64,000 nt of DNA from Capitella teleta (Eukaryota > Annelida > Polychaeta > Capitellidae), in assembly GCA_000328365.1 (NCBI GenBank), contig KB311016.1:1-64000 (forward strand), in the 5' to 3' direction. The position numbers and the translations under genes are program-made. Under the pieces are notes generated by a model that had not been told where the DNA came from, did no database searches, and saw only the letters and a program-made list of their open reading frames with translations. This document shows positions 25,526 to 38,578 of the stretch, in pieces. Each line of letters starts with the position of its first letter. Position 1 is the stretch's first letter.

Positions 25526-28500
25526 ATGTTACCCGTTTTGATTGCAATCTGTGTTTCTCTGACTTACCTGAGACTGTCAATGGCCCTTTCATCCACCTCT
25601 GAGGGCTTCAGGATGTAAGTGGCTGTTAGTGGCAGTCATATTAGGGCCTCATCGAATTGCGCGGTTTTGGGGTCGTACTGAGAAGCCTTAATTACAGTGT
25701 GTGAGTTTACCTCGATCTGGACAGGTTCACCGATGAGACTAGCTGCTTATTAATACCTATTAACAGCAATTAGAAAATTGGCTTCAAATTAATACATCTA
25801 GATAATTATATTAACCTTACTACAAATACTTTTTGTGTAGCGCAGTATAGTAGTATCCGAGAAGCCTTGGATTTATCATTGGAAGAAAATCGGTTACTTT
25901 TCTGTTGGTGCGAGAATATAGGATACTACTTTCCATTATATCCGTCACAGTCGATTTCATATTTATTTCTGTGGGTGAACTGCGGGAAATATGCCAAGAT
26001 TATCGTTAATGGGGAACAGATAATAATTAAGTGAATTGCCACCTTGCGTGACTGACAATCATTGGGACAGAATGGGGTGATAATTAGTCTACCAAATGGG
26101 AACATGAAGGCTATAGAGACATCGACAAAAGGGATATATTATAGTCCTCAATCAACTTTTGAAACACAATATAAATTTAATAAATATATAGTTAAATTAA
26201 TTATAATGACTATAACCTAAATACTAGTACTAAATACAAAATGTGGCCTTTCAAAAAGTTCAAGTAGAATTTAGATTCCTCAAACTGACCCATTCTTCAT
26301 CATACATTTATTAAGAAGCTCCCACTTATGTAATCGAGTTGAATTAGTCACCCCAAATGGACATGCTGTAACCCAATACCATATGGTGCTCTTCTATAGC
26401 AATGTATTCACTGGCGTTTACATCCCTAATGTGTCGAGCACCAAGTAGCCCCATTCAAGTCGGTGTGCCACCCCTGAGTTCCTCTGTAGCTTTATTTCCA
26501 TGCCACAAGCGTGTTGCTGTAATAATAGTAGGTGATATCTTGGCCACAATCAGCAAGTGAGATGCGCTGTTTGCAGATAATCTGCTTCTGTTATTGATCC
26601 CTGTCAGCGCGAGTAACGACTTTGAGTTGATGCAAAGTGTGTTTTTGATTGTGGTTGTGATTCCCGGGAATTGTTCATAATTGGGTCATTAGCATTTAAT
26701 GCCTGTCTCTCTCGTGTAATAACAATTGCTTAATGGACCTCGTATACTTCCCCTGTGAAGCTGAACAGTAAATCCGGAGTAGGATAATTAGGTCATATCG
26801 ACACATTTATGTCCGACCTAATCAGTTGAATTTGACTAGTTTAGCTTTGATTTTTTTATTTTTAATTTCAAATATTGAACGTTTCATAAAATATTACGCA
26901 TATGGAGTACACAGCGTGGTCCAATCGCGACAAGCAAGTCCGTGTTAGCATATAGTTATGTACTGTGGTGAAGAAATCATGCACAGATAAAACTGTTCTC
27001 TCCTTGATATACTCAGTATGTCATGCTATGCTCTCTTTGGTTTCATTTCCGCCTTTGTTGCGTCATCACTTTTTCCCATTCATCACAATTGAAATGTTGT
27101 AACCAATTTTGCTGTTCAGGTCAGCAATGGTCAGCCCTATTAATAATTGTTATTGAGCGCTCAAAAAAAAAATATAATAATAATAATTGGTGTCCAATTA
27201 ACGTACATCTAGGATATGGTATCCGTGGCCAAAAATAAGAGACCCTGATCAGGTCAACCCTGATGTTACATCCACAAAAAGAGCTGGCTTATGGCTCTTG
27301 TTGACCCGAACACTTAAGCGTCCCCGAATAGGTTTGGGTAAATGAGAATTATTTATTACTGTGCTTCTCGATTTGTTATGTAATCTTCCACGGTACGCCA
27401 CTACGCCTTGACATTATAGAAATAGCACCCCATTTAGCTAAATGTTCAATTCGTGAGGTTCATTCGGCCAACAACTCAATATTTTTATCCACGTTGACAG
27501 TTTTCAAGTTTTCAAGGCGGAAGGCATTAATCACACGGCAATCGTACCGTGCGATTAGACAATTTATGTCATCTCACGATAATTCAATGGGCAAAGCTCA
27601 TTGTCTTACTCACGATCAACAAAACTGTCACACTTATACTACGAATGTGCTCAAACGATATCTATCCGAACGAAATAACGCGACCTTTGACCTACTACAC
27701 CACGGATTATCGCCCATCCTCAGATGGTCTGTGGGTGTGTCGATAAAAACCTTTCATCGAGCAATAAAAAGACGCAATTAGAGAAAAAGAATTCTTATTA
27801 ACGACCCGGGTAATCGAATTGGCTGAACGATAGGTCCAAGGAAGCAATTGCAACAAATTTCTGCCATTTTTCTTGAGCACAACAGATACGTGTAGAGATT
27901 ACTGACCGGGCTTAATCATTGCTTACAGTAGCTGCAATATCGTAACCGTCTTCCCTCGATCTCATTACGCAACAGTTTTAAGAGGGTAGGAGACTCGGTG
28001 CCTCATTTGACGCCAATGTCATCTTAAAGGTTTCCAAGAAGAAACTCAAGAACATTTCAAAGTAAACATTGGAGCCATGGAATTGATCTAAATTTCGATG
28101 TTGTACCCAATGCGTACTAATAGGTATGTCTCATTTCAGTTTATCGTCCATATTAGACTCAACGGCGAACCGTTATGAAGGTGACAGCGCCAATGTGTCA
28201 TCGCTCCTCGATGACTTATTAAAGGGTTATGACAAACGGTTACGCCCCAACTATAAAGGTATGAGAACCGTATGCTTGAGACACCCTCTGGTTAACCCAT
28301 GTGCATCACACAGGTAGCCCGGTTGAGGTCGGCATCACGATGTACGTCTCGAGCGTTAGCTCCATATCAGAAGTTGACATGGTACGTATGAGCAACATTC
28401 TTCCTTTCATTTATAAGAGAGCCATACTGAGACCAGATGTTGTGGACCACAGATGTCCAATATTAGCAGAGAAATCATAGAAGCAAAAGCCTACAAAAAA

Positions 28501-31500
28501 AAAAAAAAAAAAAAAACGAGCCAGAAGAATGGAACATAATGAAGAAAAAGTTTCCCTCGATTTGCACTTTGCGTGTGGGATTCTTTTTTATCTTAGGTTC
28601 CAATTTGATTGCTGAATTATATCAGATAGAAGCCCAAGGCGGAACCTGAAAGCATGGCTAATATGGTCTGATGGCGGCATATTTACGTAATGTGTTCTGC
28701 GCTTTGTGCATACCAAATCATGTGTCAGAATGGCAAATGCTCAGACTGTGCGCTCATTGGAGGTTCTGCGTGTGACCACGTGACCATTTGAAATTTAAAT
28801 TTGGATGCCCCACTCCAAGGTTAGTCTTATTTTCTTGACTCGTAAATGCGTAAAAAGAACTATGCTCGGTTTTTTATGTAGCATTATGTTACTGCCTGAC
28901 TTTGAAATGCAATACTAATTTGCGCAATTTTGCCCACTTATACATGAAATTATTACACATACATATTGATATGATGATTTCTTGTGGTCAGAAAAATAGG
29001 CTAAAGACTAACCAGTCACTGAGTATCAGTGTATACAATGGGGAAAGTATGTACGTTCCATATCATGTCAAATTAGGCCAATAAATCGAGCGCATAAATT
29101 GACTTGATTACTAATTTTCAGAACACACAGAGTCTAAATTGAACCCTTGCAACCCAGTCCCCTCTCCAATCACAACACAGAAATTATAAGCTAACCCTCA
29201 ATCGTGATTACGAGCCTCATGAACAGGAAATCTCAAATATCGCAATGAAATAAACACCTGAGATGAATGGACAACGTCAACATAATCCCCACTAGCCCTG
29301 TCGCACGTCGGTTTACATGCAGCACAAAGATACACAACATCCAATACGGCAGCCATGGCGAAATGGTGCCAATATGGTTGACCAAATTGGGTCACAGTGG
29401 GTCTCAATGGTGATCCATTTCCTGCTCTAATTACAGGATTTCACGCTGGATTTCTACTTCCGACAAATGTGGAACGATCCGAGATTACGGTTTGACCCAA
29501 AAGAGGAGGAGCTGTGCATCAGCAACGAAATGCTGGCTAAAATCTGGTGGCCAGACACCTTCTTCGCGACGGCCAAGGACGCCAAGTTCCATATTGCGAC
29601 CACGAAGAACGCCTTTCTTCGAATTAAACCGAGTGGAGATGTGCTGCAGAGTTTGAGGTAAGATTGTGAGATGACAGATCAGTCATTTATCAATTGATGA
29701 AACATCTATGCGTGTTCATTTCAGGCGAGATATAATGGTAATACAGGGATTTGGCACCACTTTATTGTATCATTGTATTGTTAACGGTCAATATGCCAGA
29801 ATAACGGCCTAAAAATATTATCGTAATTAACGACTGATCTGTGTGATCTACATGCTATGATATAACTTCGCAGAAATACGGCTGGCAGCATTATATATCA
29901 TAATACAAAATTACATCCGTGAAACGTTGAATGGGGGGTCGATACATTCTTACCATATATCAAAGCTTGATATGAGAATTGCGTTTCTCTGTAGATTGAC
30001 GGTGACCTCAGTTTGTAGAATGGATCTAACCTACTTTCCGATGGACACCCAGATCTGTTCCTTGGAAATAGAGAGCTGTGAGTAAAGGAAGATCGCAGGT
30101 ATAATCAATCAACCGATCTGTCTCATTGCTTGCAGATGGGTATTCAGTGAAAGACATCAAGTACAGGTGGAATGATGGTCCTAGTCACTCAGTCAGCATC
30201 GATGATGAGGTGCAGCTTCCCCAGTTCAATGTCAGAGGTCACAGAGCCAGTGAGAGAACTCAAAAGCTGAGCACAGGTGAAAATAATAATGATATACCTC
30301 GCAAAAGTATCAATTGCTCTAACCAACAGGTAACTACTCACGGTTGTCTTGTGAGTTCTTCTTCGTGAGGAGCCTCGGTTATTACATAATCCAGATCTAC
30401 GTGCCATCCACCCTGATTGTCGTTCTGTCATGGGTGTCCTTCTGGTTGTCACGTGAGGCCGTGCCCGCCAGGGTTGCCCTGGGCATCACCACCGTGCTCA
30501 CCATGACAACGCTCATCTCTTCCACCAATGCTGCTCTGCCCAAGATCAGCTACCTCAAAAGCATCGACGTTTACCTGGTCACGTGTTTTGTGATGGTCTT
30601 CGGTTCTCTGATTGAGTATGCTGCTGTAAGCTATCTAGGTATGTTGCGTAATCTTACAAGCCATACTTTACCTGCGAACACTAATCATTTGAGCACCCAA
30701 TGATGCTCATTTGACAATAAAATTATAAAAAGAGGGACGTTGCTAAACGAGTTCTATGAAATTAGATTCTGGGAAGGGATTGATTGCCACCAGCGTTATG
30801 AGTTAATTGTGAGAATTATACCCAATGGTTGAAGGCCATGTATGATTCTAAGTATGTAATGGGAGTTTTGACGTTTCATCGTCTGGTTGTTGTTTGCATG
30901 TAGACACTAGTTGCACTTTGACACTAGTGTAGCTAATTACATACTCAGCAGAAATCAAGGAATCAATTTTCAGGCAACCGGTATAAACGTCGGAAACGGA
31001 GGTCAAGTGACGCCGGAGCTCACTACGTGTCCATTCCCGAGCACAACGGCCATAATCGGCAACCACAGCCGCCGACGCAGCCATCCAAGCACGTAATGCA
31101 AACGGTACGAGCCAATATAGACTGTCTTAGACCTTGTGAACACACGTTATTCTTACAGGAGGTACGACTGACCTCATTAAGAAAGCTGCACACAGAGTGT
31201 GACCTCCATTCAATGACCGGCCAACCGATAGCCAATCACGACAAGCGCTCGTTTTCAATTGGACCAATCACCAGTCAACCACGTGATAAGGACGTCACAG
31301 CAGCTGAGGAAGGGGCCACCCGTATGATGTGTCCGTCTGCTACGTGTTTGGGCAATTGTTGCAGCCGTACAAGCCATATAGACAAATACTCCCGACTAAT
31401 GTTCCCTCTCGTCTTCCTGTGTTTTAACTGTTTCTACTGGGTCTCCTATCTTCACGTCAGCTCCAAAGCAGACGTCGATGATTTCGTTATGATCTTGTGA
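25526..31500 (+). CDS. Rdl: RDL-type GABA-gated chloride channel subunit (Cys-loop receptor)
   Basis: Pentameric anion channel at the plasma membrane. Exons: 25526-25614, 28140-28258, 28314-28381, 29437-29657, 29995-30077, 30136-30276, 30330-30638 and 30974-31500; all phases join and give 518 residues. Order: signal peptide ([15 protein letters not shown]), extracellular domain with [13 protein letters not shown] and the loop-D-like LDFYFRQMW, a Cys-loop of exactly 13 residues (C173-C187), M1 (about 257-280), the anion-selectivity PAR motif (286-288), M2 beginning [14 protein letters not shown]3, a basic loop ([11 protein letters not shown]) and M4 (about 486-505). [12 protein letters not shown] and the M2-M3 segment match arthropod RDL more closely than vertebrate GABA-A or glycine subunits. 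The 2' residue is Ala290 (codon 30476-30478). The M3 site corresponding to fly Gly336 is Val324. A 66-base in-frame segment (31093-31158) has splice signals and may be an optional intron. A polyadenylation signal AATAAA lies at 31713. Confidence 0.93.
25615..28139 (+). other. Intron 1 of the Rdl-like gene (2.5 kb)
   Basis: Bounded by AT|GTAAGT and ATTTCAG|T. I find no exon or repeat of note inside; open frames near 27023 and 27494-27781 lack family motifs and splice context. Intron 3 (28382-29436) is likewise featureless apart from a poly-A run near 28495-28516. Confidence 0.7.
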
Positions 31501-32639
31501 ATCGTTTCATGAGCCGTTCAATCTCTCTTCTTTTGTTTTTCTTTTCTTATTTCATAATCATCATCATCAGTGTACCAACCTGCATAACTAAGACTTGGTG
31601 AATGAATTCTCAAAGGTCATAATTGAAGCATATCTTTTATCTTCCTGTTACATAATGCTTTGTATATTCTATCGACGTAGCTTTGCTTTGTATATAATGC
31701 TTAGTATGTCGTAATAAACACTTGCGATCATCTTGCTCCGATAACATCTACAAGAAGCGTTCCGATAGAACTTGGAATGTTGTAGCATTCCATGTCATTG
31801 GTATACTCAGCATGAAATAGCATCATTCGAACAATTCCAGAGCCTTATACCGATAAAAAAACTACACACAACCAAACCCTTGTGTGCATGTTATCAATAC
31901 AAACACCTTCCAATAAACCAAGTCAGAAACACAATTCATTTTTTTTTCTTTGAAGTGACCCCAATACAGCACAGGACTTCACCCATATGCATATGTACGA
32001 GTGCGAACAATAGCTTCAATCCTTCAAAGAACTTTGCATATTGTTTCTTTAAAATAGCCTTTGGTGAATAATCGCGATACCAACTTTTGTTTCTGTTTAA
32101 GTCTTCGGTTGATGAATGAACATTCTTGCCCTTCTTGTTTTCGTATCCCGTTCTTCTATTGTATGTTCATTTGTATTTAATTTTCATGTAAATTTCCGTA
32201 CTAAATATGCTATCGGGTGTCGGCCATATTACATGATTTTTTTTTACATTTTGCAAATATACTACTAGTACGTGTTATTGGATCAATAAAATGTTTATTA
32301 TTTCATTTAAATGAGAAACAATAATGATTCAAAGGGTGGCACCCGCAAACATCTATGTGATTATATCCACAGATAAATAAATAAATAAATAAATACATGA
32401 CACCACACACAGAAATCTAGATTTCAAAGTGGCCCCAGGAAAGCTCCTATTTGAGTGCGTTCTCCTCTGATTGCTTTGAACGGGCGGAAATTAGGTTGTA
32501 CCACAAAAGACAAATAATTGACTGATTAATCGACTAAATTTCTTTTCTTTTTAGGGGTATGATTTCATTCGTAAGAAAAGAAATTTTCGCTAATACCCTG
32601 GTCAGATATATATACCGAATGCGCCAAAACTATCTAATC

Positions 32640-33315
32640 CATGTTAAAAAAAAACTCTATAATTTGCCAAAATGTATCAATTATTCCGGGGAAAAAAATA
32701 CCTGGTATGGATTGACTAAGTTATTCTGCGCCTATTATTTTTATGCAAAGAAATCAAATAAAACGTTAATGTTGAATGAGAGACGAACATTAAATGTGAG
32801 TGGTGCGTAATCACCAAAAGCGCTAAATCAAATGAGCCCCTGAACGAGCATTAAGGAATGTCATCTCTTGTATGGAGCTTGAATATAAACTGTGGTTTGT
32901 TTGGATTTTAGGAGCTAAACATTAGTGCTACTGTCACAACAATAGAACTCTCAAACAAAACAGTAGTAAGAAAGCGTAGCCTAAAATATGCGTTCAAAGA
33001 AGCTTATCCATGGTCCGGGGCCCTGGTTGCCGCCAAAAGTGGAAATATCGTGGAATGTTGAGTGCGCTCCATTAATTGAGATAAAACGGCATAAATGTCG
33101 ATGAAATTATCATATAAATGATAGGAATAGCAGCAGGACATCTTAGACTCTTATTTTAGTATGGTTTTAACACTGAAATCTGTTTTTGTTTGTTTTGTTT
33201 TGTGTTTTGTTTGTTTGTTTGTTTGTTTGTTTGTTTTTTTTTGTTTTTTTTTGTTTTTTGTAACACAGAAATGCGCAGCGCCATTGAAAAGCATTAACAT
33301 TTTAACGGTATTCCT
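32640..33315. mobile_element. Dispersed repeat, copy 2
   Basis: This is the second copy of the family seen at 17440-17973, in the same orientation. Shared blocks include CAATTATTCC, the TTCTGCG/TTATGCG region, GAATGAGAGACGAACAT against GAATGAGAGAGGAACAT, GTGAGTGGTGCGT against GTGATGAGTGCGT, and CCATTGAAAAGCATT. A T/G-rich expansion (about 33181-33260) has grown inside this copy. No transposase frame is seen. Confidence 0.6.
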
Positions 33316-36300
33316 TAGGGTTAATAAATTTATTTAAATTTATATTTTCATAACGTCTCCACATTATAATGCCATAAAAAGCTCAGATGTGTTTATCCTG
33401 ACATGGAAACTGAAAAGCAAAAATTCAAATAATAACAACAGTTTTGATTATTCGTCATAATTTATCACGTATCTCATCAATACCCATAAAATATATATTA
33501 TACATATCATTATACTGAACAGAATACAAAATACTATTAATCATGATCTCGCATCCTCTCTGCAAGACAGACTTGCGTCACCATGGAAACGGAGGACCGA
33601 TGAATACTTCATCTCAGTGTGCTATAATATTACCGATTATGTAATCTGACCTTATGACCCATATTACCTCTAAATACAGTATATACATTGCAGCAGATAC
33701 TAGTATTATATATCGGGATATTACGATGCTTGCTTCGTATGTATACCTGTACGACAACCATGTTGCAAAATAAGTTATAATATAAGTAATAGGTACTGTA
33801 TATATTTCAGAAAAAGTAGCAGGAATCTTTCCATTGCCCTGATGTAATTCAGTCGGACCACAGTATAACGTCAATTGCTATAACTATGGACGCACTTATC
33901 AGCAGCCTTTAACATGTGACAAATCTAAATCTCCGTGCTAAGCACCTCGTTTTAACAGAACCCTTGGTTTCCGACATTGACAGGGCCTCCGATGTGACAA
34001 AATTATGCTTTGTGCCTAATAATATCGACACTGCTAACGTCTTCAATTTTTTTCGGTAGCCTGATTTGCGAGGAAAAAAAATGCAGACAAAGGAACTATT
34101 ATTATTCATTATTTCTCTCTGAGCTCCCCTGCATGTTGTTTACAACATTGTAATGAGCATTTTTACGAGATTTGAAACGCGAGATCCCTCCGGATCTACA
34201 TTGTAACGTCACAAAACACCTACGTATACGGAATTAAGATGGGGAGAGAACGAATTTTCCGATTACTCGAAAACTTTTCAATCGACCAATCAGCAGGCAG
34301 CAAAATACCGGCGGCTAATTCTGTCTTCAACCCCCAAAACTGAGCGCGCTCTGCATAGCAATTCACGCAATGAAAAACAAACGTCAATCCAGATCACAGA
34401 ATGGAGAGGAGGGAGTGACTGGTAAAAAGGTTACTGCAAGAGATATTATTATTATTATACATTATATTGGAACTAAACTGAACAATGGTGCTGTAATACT
34501 ACTTATAAATATTATTCATATCAAAATTTGTTGGCTCATCAACAAGGTCAGTCCTTGGAGAGGCCAGCTCCGTCAGTTTCGTACAATCACATTATCAATC
34601 ACAGTATCACATGAATTATTTGTTATTAGTGGTATTAACCATATCTGGGGAGTTTCAGTTACTAGGTGCATCTTTATTATGTACCTTTTTATTTGTTGGC
34701 CTTTTTCAACACATCAATGAGGTGATGCATGCGTCTCGGGGGGGGGAGGGGGGTGCGTTGGCCGTTCTCCGCAGGTGGACACCAAGATAGCCATGCATAC
34801 TTGTACATTGGCATCTGCTGTTACTTGATTCGACACACCTTTACACACAATGAATGGCATTCTTTCTGTATTCATATCGCTACGATATTATGTCATATTT
34901 TCATATAAAAACACAAAAACAAAAGTACTGGAGGGAGAGGGCGGACAGAAGGCGTCACTCACGCCTTCGTGTTGCTCACTCATAGCCCCTCTTCCCCTCC
35001 CACTGAACTCTCCATGCTTCAACTCAGAAACTCAATTTTTCAAAATTCTCTGTCTTGGATGATTTCCGGGACACGCGTCAAAATATGAGCCCCACACGAC
35101 ATTGCCATCAGAGTCCTTTTAGGGGTCCTGTTCTGCTCACGTGATTCAGTCACAACCGGAAGTTGGGGAGCGGAGGTGCCTGGGTAAGCGCGGAAGTCGC
35201 AGTACAATCCATCTTAGCCGGGAACTTATTTTTTCTCTAAATTGAATTAACACGCGCTCACCCTTTCGTTCATTCACTTCGGCAAGAGACGTCGCCATGG
35301 TTACTTCAGAAGTCAAGAGATTAATGAAAAAAATCAGCCTTTCTCAGCGCCTGCCTCATATTAGGTACGCCGAGTGCTTGATTAGGAAAATATGATTTCC
35401 GTTTTCCTTGCTCACAGCATATTTTGCGGCCTTAAGACTGAAAATCTCGCACTCGGAAATACAGTAATCGCATAGAGAACAATGCTAAAGCAGAATGCTG
35501 ATCACCGATGTCCTCTTTTTCCACCATACATTTGTGCATATTTCATACATATCATATTTATTTACTTCACATAAATTTTTGGGACAAAGGTAGTAAAGTG
35601 GTACGAATAGCATAAATAACATAATAATAATAATAACAATGCAGATTCATCATTTTCATCCCGAACCAAGAGACTGTGCGTTGGTATAAAGCCACTCAAA
35701 CGAACCCCCTCTCAACTTTTGATTGAAAATAAAACGCTCTCCACTTTCTACTCTGTCAAATGTCATTATTAACACTTAACGCACCGCGTGCAGACTTTCC
35801 AAACATCTAATTATATCTAAGTTCTGGTTGTGATAAAGCGTCAATTCTAACTACTAGTAATGGAACTATTGACGAAAAGAGAGCTCACACCGAGGGAAAT
35901 ATTGTGTTTGGGCCAGGGAGGGGCGGCACCAGTCCTTGCCTTCATACTTTTCCCTTTCAATACTCCATTTCCACAAGAATCTTCACACTTAACATACAAA
36001 GAACCGCTTCTTTTCTGACTTTCGCTGCTGCATATGATGCAGAGGTGGTTAATTTGCGTACAAGTGACCGGTGGACGTGGTTGATGTATGCAGGCGATGA
36101 CCACTGGTCATAAGTCTGGCAGTTATCTGTGTCAGCTTCCTATGCATATAATTAGAAATAACAAAGAACGGTCAGAGCACCTTGTCCATCACTGGATGTT
36201 GTCCGCCTCAAAATCTCCTTCGAATAAATGCCCCGAAGGTCTGAGACGACATTTGTCACGATTTCTTGAAGATATTGTCAGGCGGGTTCAACACCTGTCT

Positions 36301-38421
36301 AGAAATATTCATTATATTTAGCCTTATGACATTCATTTAGAATTACATGTCTTCACACATTTACAGGCCCTTTGAGTAGACTATTATAATTATCAGTGGT
36401 TTATGAAAGTGAGAAAGTTTTAAGAAAAGAAATCCTGGTTGACAATTCTTCCCACAACTAATTACCAGATTAAACGATTAATCGGCATCTAATTCTCATT
36501 CCTCGTAATTATATAAATGTACACAAAGTTTCGTCTTCTATTCCATTCATGCGTTGCAGAGGGCGTGCTAATTAACAGGGCTGTTGATTGAACCCACGAA
36601 TGCGGGTTAGCCAACATTGAGTCGACTTCGTGGGTTGAATGACCTCAGACCCTTCTGATTGACTCTGATTAAGAGAGGACTAGTTCTACGACGTCTGAAT
36701 TGTTGTCCTGTCCTCTATTATTGGTTTACTCTTTAGCAAAATAATACGAGGCTACATCCACGAGGGAAGAACATTCATTTGCAAACGAGGAGAATTGGCC
36801 CAGAGTACGTTGAGATGTGATAGCTTGGAGCAGTTGATGGTTCCCTTGGCTTCCAGGTTAAATTAACGCAAAGTTGCCTATACAACTTAAACTATGCGTG
36901 AATAATGAACCGTGGAGAAAAGTTCTGTGTGATTGTGTCATATGTATATAATATAACTCAACCTCCCTCCACGTGAGCAAAACCAGGATAAATCCAAGCA
37001 AAACTCTGGCACTATAAAAACCCAACTTTGCTCAAAGACATCAGTGAAGACCGCAATTGCAGAGACGTCTATTCAAGAGAACAAATTGAATTCATTCCTC
37101 TCTCTTGTTAGCAATTCCCTGAGCATTTCCCCCTTCGGTTTTAGTCGGCCTGACGAAGTAAACGAACTCAACAGAACTGTCACTGAATGACAAATTAGCT
37201 CATGAGGAAACCAACTGTCTGTCACCAGCAGCCGTTTGATCAAAGTCTCGTGTTACACGAAAGATTTTGTAGTTGATGTTTGCTAGCTCTTTGTTCTAAG
37301 AAACGGTTGAATAATGAGTGAATATAATTATTATCTGTGTAATAAATCACATCAAATGGGTCTTGGTTCTTGCAACAGTAGGTTCTGGCTTCTCACTCTC
37401 ACCCTTAGAAATACAGTCATGTTAAATTTAATTATAATACAATATTTAGTTAGTGTGTTGTTCTGAGAGTTCTGTGTAATATTATTTACCCATAAAAATA
37501 TAAAGCCTCATATTTTAAAGACATAAATTGAAACCCCGTCCGGTTCAAGGCACAATAGCTCGACAAAATGGCAATCGCACGACCTATTCCACCTCCCAAG
37601 CCCTTCATATAGGGAATACCCTTTCAACCGCATTGAAAGGCAACAGCTTCTTGGGAGATGTTGTCTCCATTCCCTTCTTCAATGTGTCGACCTCCACAAA
37701 CCCGGCATTCGCAATGAGTCCTAGAGGGCAAATGGGACGACTCCACTGCGATAGCGAATTGCATTAAAGGTATTTTCAGCCCTTTCTTGCTGATCACAAT
37801 CGGCCTTCTGTGCAACTAATGGACTGAATTTGAATTCAGATCAACACGCGGAATTCCAGAGAACACACTTCTGTGTGCTATTGTCATAAAATGGGGATGT
37901 TAATGTCATTCAGGGCCGGCAATCAGGCTGATATGGGCGATAATATTGTAAGGTAGCACACCGTATCGATGAATCATCGTATTGTGGTTACATAATTTAC
38001 ATAATTGACATTGTTTACAAAACGCCCGTTAATGAGCTCATTGATCCGTGTTTCATCCCATTCTAAACTGCTATAACTGCATACATAATTAAACATTTAA
38101 TTATCAACAACACAAGTTACACAACATCAGTCACTGGACATATAATTGATGTGATGATTAGATTATATCGTAATTTGTAGGCATTCAATTTTCAAAAAAT
38201 AATATTCGATTGAGTTAATATATTTGCAAACAAATTAGGCGCATAATAAGTTGATATAACTGCATACATATGATGCCAGTTTCCACTCTGAGCAAACACT
38301 GTCTATCTCGTCCTCCCAGCTGCAAGGGTAGCGTCTCATAAGAGGTTTCTTATCATGTTAACTTGACAACAACTAAACGTCATTAAAGCCCATGATGGAC
38401 GACCTGAAACATCCATCACAC

Positions 38422-38578
38422 CTTCAAACGACACTTCGGTCCATCCATTACATGAAATGGACACCACTAAGATGAACAGCGCTGTCCAGATGGGATCGCT
38501 AGACCGCAAGGTTGACAACGTCAGCTTAACAGGACACTGTCGCTGTGTCAATCTCGTCTTCCAAAGCGCGGAATTCAT
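38422..38578 (-). CDS. Possible signal-peptide first exon of an unidentified gene
   Basis: ATG at 38578 (minus) opens 52 codons plus one base, ending at a weak donor (GAAG|GTGTGA). It contains a hydrophobic stretch, IWTALFILVVSISCNG, followed by a polar segment. A leftover G gives phase 1. I found no matching downstream exon on the minus strand between here and 31500, and no domain. It could be a chance hydrophobic frame. I report it only because its shape resembles the first exons of the receptor genes nearby. Confidence 0.2.

Noticed and set aside
34737-34753. G-rich run as a G-quadruplex
   Set aside because: Too few separated G tracts to be confident; no gene context.
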